DNA of 44,229 nt. It comes from a virus. The notes under the pieces are model-generated. The model worked only from the letters and a program-made list of their open reading frames with translations. It ran no database searches and was not told the DNA's origin. Position 1 is the first letter of the stretch, and every line of letters begins with the position of its first letter. The stretch is taken from positions 1 through 44,229 of IMG/VR virus record IMGVR_UViG_3300025132_000080, one strand, 5' to 3'. The translations under genes were made by a program, and so were the position numbers. Of the stretch, positions 41,301 to 44,229 are shown piece by piece.

Positions 41301-43708
41301 GAAGTAAAAATGAAGGTGACCAAATTGTATTGAATGATGCAGATTTAAAAAGAGCAGCAGAAGGAGACTTTGACATAGATTCTGGTAGTGCTATCTGGAA
41401 AATGCCTCATGATGTAGCACAGGGTTTTATACAATCTAGAGGACAAGTTTTAGATTCTGTTCCTTTAGGTGTAGGTAGTAATCCTTCATTTAAAAATTTA
41501 AATTTTAAAGATTTTGAATCTAGAGAAAGATATGTAGAACAAAAATATAATGCTCAATATGTAATGGGTTCAGCTATTAACGCTAATAGAATAGTTCAAA
41601 AAATATTAAGTGGTAGAAGTTCTAGAGACGGAGAGTTTTTTGATGGTAGAACTGAAAACAAAATTATTATAGCTAAAACAGGACAACAAAGATTTATAGG
41701 TGTTAGAGGAGATGTAAATAAAACTTATCAACGCATAGCTGATTTAGTACAATCTATTTTAGATAAAGATAATGGATATGATGCTAATATATTTAAAGAT
41801 ATTAATTCTTTATATGATGATATATTCTTTGGAATAGATGGCAATGGTGTTCGTACAAATCAAGGGCTATTTAAACTATATAGATTTAGAGAAAAAGATA
41901 AAGGAGAAGGTCCTAAATATGAAGAGATAGATGCAGACTTTAGCGCAGTAGAAAGAGCTTTATTAAAAGAAAATATTATACAACCATATAGACAACTATT
42001 AAAATTGAATAATAAATTATATGATAGTGGACAACAAAGAAAAGTATCACTGAGAGATATTGCTACATATTCTAGTAACTTTGATACTCAATTATTTTTT
42101 GCTAGTAAAAATGCTGGTAGAAAATTAAGAGACCCAAATATTGATAGCGTATTTGGTGGTTATACAAAATCATTAATGTTATATGGAGAAAATACTAATA
42201 TAAGAAGTAGTATAGTTTTTGATAGACTTATAGCTGATATGTCACAAATTAAAAATTTATTATTAGAACCTACTAAAGCAAACTCAGAAGGTGTACGTAG
42301 TGAAACTATTAGTAGTGCAGTAGAATTTATGGAAGCAAGTGCTGATGGAGTAAATGCTCTTGTTAAAAACTTTAAAACTGATGTACAAAAATATGATGCA
42401 GCTAAAAAAATAGATGTAGAAATCAAAAGAAAAGAATCTTACATGAAAAAAATAAATAGATTTGAAAGTCCTGAATACTACGAAACATTACAAAATAGAT
42501 TAAACAAATTAAAAGAAGCTAGAGAAGGTTTAAAAAATGCTATTAATGTATCTAACTTAGATAAAAATATGTTTGCACTAGTAGAACAACGTTATGTAAC
42601 TGAAGCATTAGCAAAAGAATATCGTAAAAATGAAGGTAAACTAGAACCAGAACAACAAAAACAAATCGTTGAAGATGCTAAGAAAAAATTCAAAGAAGAA
42701 AAACTAGACATAGACTTTGTTGATAATGCAGACCTTGTAAATAATATTGCATTAAGTTATGCATTTAGTTCTAGGGGTAATCAAACACTTGCTGGTCTAG
42801 GTATAAAAAACACAGACCTATCAAAAGACTTTGAACTAGAAATAAAAAATGCAAAAGATTTTTATAATAAATCATGGAAAGATTATTTTGATGTAAACAA
42901 TAAAGAAGTATTTCATCCAGACCAAATAAAACAAAACATGTATGAAAAAATTGATACAATAATAAATAGATACAACGATGTACCACCTGAGTTTATCTTA
43001 ACAAAGATTATGACACCTAGAGTAGATTTTACTAAAATTATAAAATATCAAGATAAGTATTTTCCAAAACCAATAGATACTAATACAGAATCATTTATCA
43101 ATTTAGTAACTGGTTATGCATTACAAAGTCCAAGATTTAGTAAACAATTTACAGGAGATTTTGTTAGAGATTATGCAGGTGCATATAACCAAGTATATTT
43201 AAAACTACATGGAGTTAATAGTAAATTTAGTTCAGATGGAATACCATTAGAAATTACTACAGGTGAAGTATATCAATTCCCTCATCTATTACCAACTGGA
43301 CACACAAGAGATGCATTTAGTTTATTTCAAACATTTAATCCTCAAGAAACATTAACTGGTAGATTATCAAGTAGTTCTAGATTAGATAGTTATCAAACAT
43401 TCTTAGATGTATTTGGTACAGCTACTGTAAAAGATGTACTTAGTGGTGGTAATTTAGCTCCTTCATATAGCATTACAAAAAATAGAATTGAAGCTATAGA
43501 TGGTATGCATACTTTCCAAAACTCTTTAAAGAATGAAGCATTGTTTAATATCTTTAGTAGAAAGAGTGAAGATAGTTTAAAACAAATTATAAAGGGAACT
43601 GAAACAGATGTAGACCCATACATAACAAAAGACTATTATAATGGCGGTACAAGAGATGTAAAAGAATTTATTACGGATTTAGGTAAAACAACTAAGGAGA
43701 TTTGTTAA
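35378..43708 (+). CDS. Giant virion protein, candidate ejected RNA polymerase, 2776 aa
   Basis: Early hydrophobic stretches at ~101-130, ~309-330 and ~478-516 could insert in membranes, as in ejection proteins. Far downstream lies a set of polymerase-type elements: VDGSTGVLAPG (~1855-1866), GEIELP (~1888-1893), R1957-x-P1959, then G-DFDID with D1997, D1999, D2001. In beta-prime subunits RAPT...NADFDGD shows the same order with 35 residues between R and the first D, against 40 here. The crAss-like phage virion polymerase also uses a DFDID motif. The remainder is unassigned. It is the fourth gene of the ejection cassette, so it is probably packaged and injected. Confidence 0.65.
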   Translation: MPKLIDNNNQTLEQGLQRRLDENLSGITTSTLPSLSQQMRAINPQIVESDKNMFERIGTSVFEIGSEAAESFIDTALFGIPSAAGLYEPGEDVDTVSEKVGQAVGTAAGFLVPFGAVRGGLNMVARGLAGKSAAPKLAKTMDDQAKEVFKKYSDDVLSFDNELSAFYQSPIKGLQDIVFAGTTKKIANFDRTFKSIRDKDDFVQKITDNAGKYLTEQADELGFKLANKSKLLDEVGEIISTNLAKANNQPINTMQTYLASKFGSGLKGSFMSHVVEEAILFAGAENLMLSVDALAGDATLEDFKGTSKHALVLGSVLGGVRFIPGGVAGGIGGIQKGPERIARIIAGSRNYTKNLNPSIESAQKGIAAQYDYFAGLTGSNIVSGTNVRKLLNDKALDILDNVPKTNAARRAKLGTQDVSRENLERILLSPQSTPEQKKAAAEIMQDGLQFLSSHVNREWREEMLKTWGADIIGSSPRMLVGGIAMSGGPTMLLSEDVPLEDKLIGFFMGAFITKGGKKLEWRSGENYNQVNQLGKDPKTMDKRLIEQEHALKALGTSFDGNASYRILLQKAFQANSDSGRFLNNQVKPKTDEFVIKLDNPEAFQVRSQTAITSTNAVASKSGYKPVYEAYIALGESKTLLTEGNRYKDWSELTKKEKDNFIKRVEQEGISTPEQMIEYSSEIKTESFADIERKLADSYERLQASIIGRKETPEIQDISIEQISGRIDGELATAIKEYNALGSILKGSGNYEVNPRAFAISSGKNTQQSFKETYNNTLKDFREYMKNQHEIQSELDFSDSVLNSALDLNRININVIRAASNKKGEGILDVFKNDAEFSNVFRTSDKNPTIAARIVVKGNKTLEKKMNAILEVVSKFDDSYDKMFSSESTSIKRLDPSQARNILQKLRDKNIMAFASPGDYSIAMPIKTMGRLITSKYVRNLLINGTDNTGKLLTQTDRNIIQLGMDHGIIGSSLQYRPTTEAMFKVVDSGILKQISKDNNFSAIETFVGASNAETAVIKQTLREVKEVVGDNPGSTARFNQIFENTVKMIDDTFSKYVKGEDGKGVLNRSLELSSGGDFIQVNQLAQRINMIKNNTLTEDVRLFLNDIYQVDRVEFVGTKKAMKSLMNMMTFNKNPIKLYESAIRYNLYDTQTRSWKTDKLSETEVNARLKEMRDNKIIDFVDTQKAASEIKEQGEFFPKDFTEQNQVRLGEILNTYSLPIDSKFKANDLLAEQPLQKIQDVFFTPEYRNNFNKFADDFVNDVIKQNPKLSVSQKDAVRMSMKSFYTQLKNNVEVEILEFNANASDNTMTRIDVKNRTPIDDALLKAMGDAQPFLRQVSSNTINTEGLPGPLIGNAMQTFRQKAFESDYIFNNFEKVDLTKAGKDILNNKPPMNAEPGIIYRFADSDNIYFIKKNQDVLNNIANRYAEVLQKFDPNNKDARLKELEIVLKDDKYEYTIGSAWQRETTKLTQILDDILLSDTLGGENIFGTGFRRQEGIGLLKGLFKRDSLINNNNALRFDKQLVQTNITEARKITFENAEYKADVIKKLQDFRDNKLNQVTVADELPGTIADLVSVNRRINDSFDTEIGLAIDPKVKQQLQQQKAQFNIQVQELGIADASTVNGVTIVNDKTFKMLAFLSGETTSSNIGGIKPIMYNLGNGPQLFINKTAFLKNNNPKVEQIFKNNPNLDFVTFTSASKKVTKDRMTPVIAMSKLISGKNIEEIVPIGSENIAIISTKKNKQFASLGANNSVHLLNNAQRNSYYDYFIRDINGFDTKREFLTSLKQPANYAKIIAEFQRLSTDRVNNKLNSDLEVFGNDTLMKLLADSGAIPTIKTRMWEDMLKQQYLDKMFRLKVDGSTGVLAPGTFLSDTKLQNTIILENGQHYKFGEIELPHSAQFKPIDKNNITLVKKLKGAADEVVNGASKEGQVIIKDVETLGEAVKNAEKVGYQVLSFFERQPHTKPSSVMPVGIKKFRSKNEGDQIVLNDADLKRAAEGDFDIDSGSAIWKMPHDVAQGFIQSRGQVLDSVPLGVGSNPSFKNLNFKDFESRERYVEQKYNAQYVMGSAINANRIVQKILSGRSSRDGEFFDGRTENKIIIAKTGQQRFIGVRGDVNKTYQRIADLVQSILDKDNGYDANIFKDINSLYDDIFFGIDGNGVRTNQGLFKLYRFREKDKGEGPKYEEIDADFSAVERALLKENIIQPYRQLLKLNNKLYDSGQQRKVSLRDIATYSSNFDTQLFFASKNAGRKLRDPNIDSVFGGYTKSLMLYGENTNIRSSIVFDRLIADMSQIKNLLLEPTKANSEGVRSETISSAVEFMEASADGVNALVKNFKTDVQKYDAAKKIDVEIKRKESYMKKINRFESPEYYETLQNRLNKLKEAREGLKNAINVSNLDKNMFALVEQRYVTEALAKEYRKNEGKLEPEQQKQIVEDAKKKFKEEKLDIDFVDNADLVNNIALSYAFSSRGNQTLAGLGIKNTDLSKDFELEIKNAKDFYNKSWKDYFDVNNKEVFHPDQIKQNMYEKIDTIINRYNDVPPEFILTKIMTPRVDFTKIIKYQDKYFPKPIDTNTESFINLVTGYALQSPRFSKQFTGDFVRDYAGAYNQVYLKLHGVNSKFSSDGIPLEITTGEVYQFPHLLPTGHTRDAFSLFQTFNPQETLTGRLSSSSRLDSYQTFLDVFGTATVKDVLSGGNLAPSYSITKNRIEAIDGMHTFQNSLKNEALFNIFSRKSEDSLKQIIKGTETDVDPYITKDYYNGGTRDVKEFITDLGKTTKEIC

Positions 43709-44229
43709 TGGCAAGATGTACACCAGTAAGTAAAGACTTTGATACAAGATTAGAATCATTAGAAAAAATTGGTAAAAAATTTGCTGACAATAGCATAGTA
43801 AAACAATTTGATAAAGGTACACAAACTTCTATGTTTAAAAAGTTACTATATCAAGTTACAGATATGGAATATAGATTACCTAAAGTAGAAGAATTAAAAC
43901 TATTAAACAGGTTAGTAGATAGAGGGTTGAATCGTGTAGGTAAAGATAGAGGTAAATTTGCTGAACTATTATATTTACCACAAGAAATATATGCAGATAT
44001 ACCCTTCTTGAAAAAATGGTACAAAGATGTTCAAAGGTCAAGTTTAGTTCTTAAAGGTAATACACAAGAATTTAATAATGGTTTAAATCAAATTATTAAT
44101 CTACTAAAACCAGCAGCTTCTAATCAAGGATACAAAGAATCTTTCCTTGAAAAAGTAGGATTAGATTCTAAAAGATTACAACGTGAGCTTACAAATAAAT
44201 ACAAAAAATTTAATAAGTTACAACAAGAA
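43708..44229 (+). CDS. Hypothetical protein, 3' end outside window
   Basis: Starts at ATG 43708 in TAATG overlap with the giant gene, SD AAGGAG 7 nt upstream. It stays open for all 174 visible codons (MARCTPVSKDFDTRLESLEK...). It is basic, helical and Lys/Leu-rich. It is probably a further ejection or internal protein, given coupling to the giant gene. No domain is recognised in the visible part. Confidence 0.7.
   Translation, partial: MARCTPVSKDFDTRLESLEKIGKKFADNSIVKQFDKGTQTSMFKKLLYQVTDMEYRLPKVEELKLLNRLVDRGLNRVGKDRGKFAELLYLPQEIYADIPFLKKWYKDVQRSSLVLKGNTQEFNNGLNQIINLLKPAASNQGYKESFLEKVGLDSKRLQRELTNKYKKFNKLQQE

Overview
The window is a contiguous piece of an AT-rich tailed-phage genome (Caudoviricetes). 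It shows podovirus-type features: a P22-like portal, no sheath, no tape-measure protein, and a large set of internal ejection proteins. Genes are tightly packed with ATGA or TAATG overlaps. They carry strong GGAGG-type Shine-Dalgarno (SD) sequences and sigma70-like promoters (TTGAnn, 17 bp, TATATT). These signals argue against a Bacteroidota host; a Proteobacteria-like AT-rich host is plausible, and several small basic proteins resemble ones I know from marine phages. The host itself is inference.

Layout. Positions 1-10035 are all on the minus strand and hold small early or replication-type genes. These include a DUF932 protein, a single-strand annealing protein (DUF1071), an SSB-like protein with an acidic DDLPF tail, a Cas4-like nuclease, zinc-ribbon proteins and many hypotheticals. 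Three non-coding stretches on this arm look like structured RNAs: about 200 nt at 1680-1880, about 900 nt at 8190-9103, and a pseudoknotted leader at 9470-9600. Two adjacent DnaA-box-like 9-mers and an AT-rich stretch at 9612-9740 make a candidate replication origin, close to where transcription diverges at about 10.1 kb.

Positions 10194-44229 are all on the plus strand and hold packaging and virion genes. The order is small terminase, zinc-ribbon metallophosphoesterase, eight tiny Lys/Arg-rich ORFs, large terminase, peptidoglycan-binding-like protein, M15 endolysin, portal, scaffold, major capsid protein and adaptors. Then come tail-fibre genes ending in an S74 chaperone, a Hint-domain protein, a small membrane/secreted cassette and tail-hub-like proteins. 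From a promoter at 32415 follows an ejection cassette: a lysozyme-like protein, two coiled-coil internal proteins, a 2776-aa giant protein, and a further gene cut by the window end.

The two most notable points are these. The 2776-aa giant protein carries a DFDID signature in a context resembling the beta-prime-type double-psi barrel of multi-subunit and crAss-like virion RNA polymerases, so it may be an RNA polymerase ejected with the DNA. The ~900-nt gene-free block contains many hairpins whose G-U wobbles and GNRA loops nearly all favour the minus strand, suggesting a giant ornate phage RNA of the GOLLD/ROOL kind or a new class.
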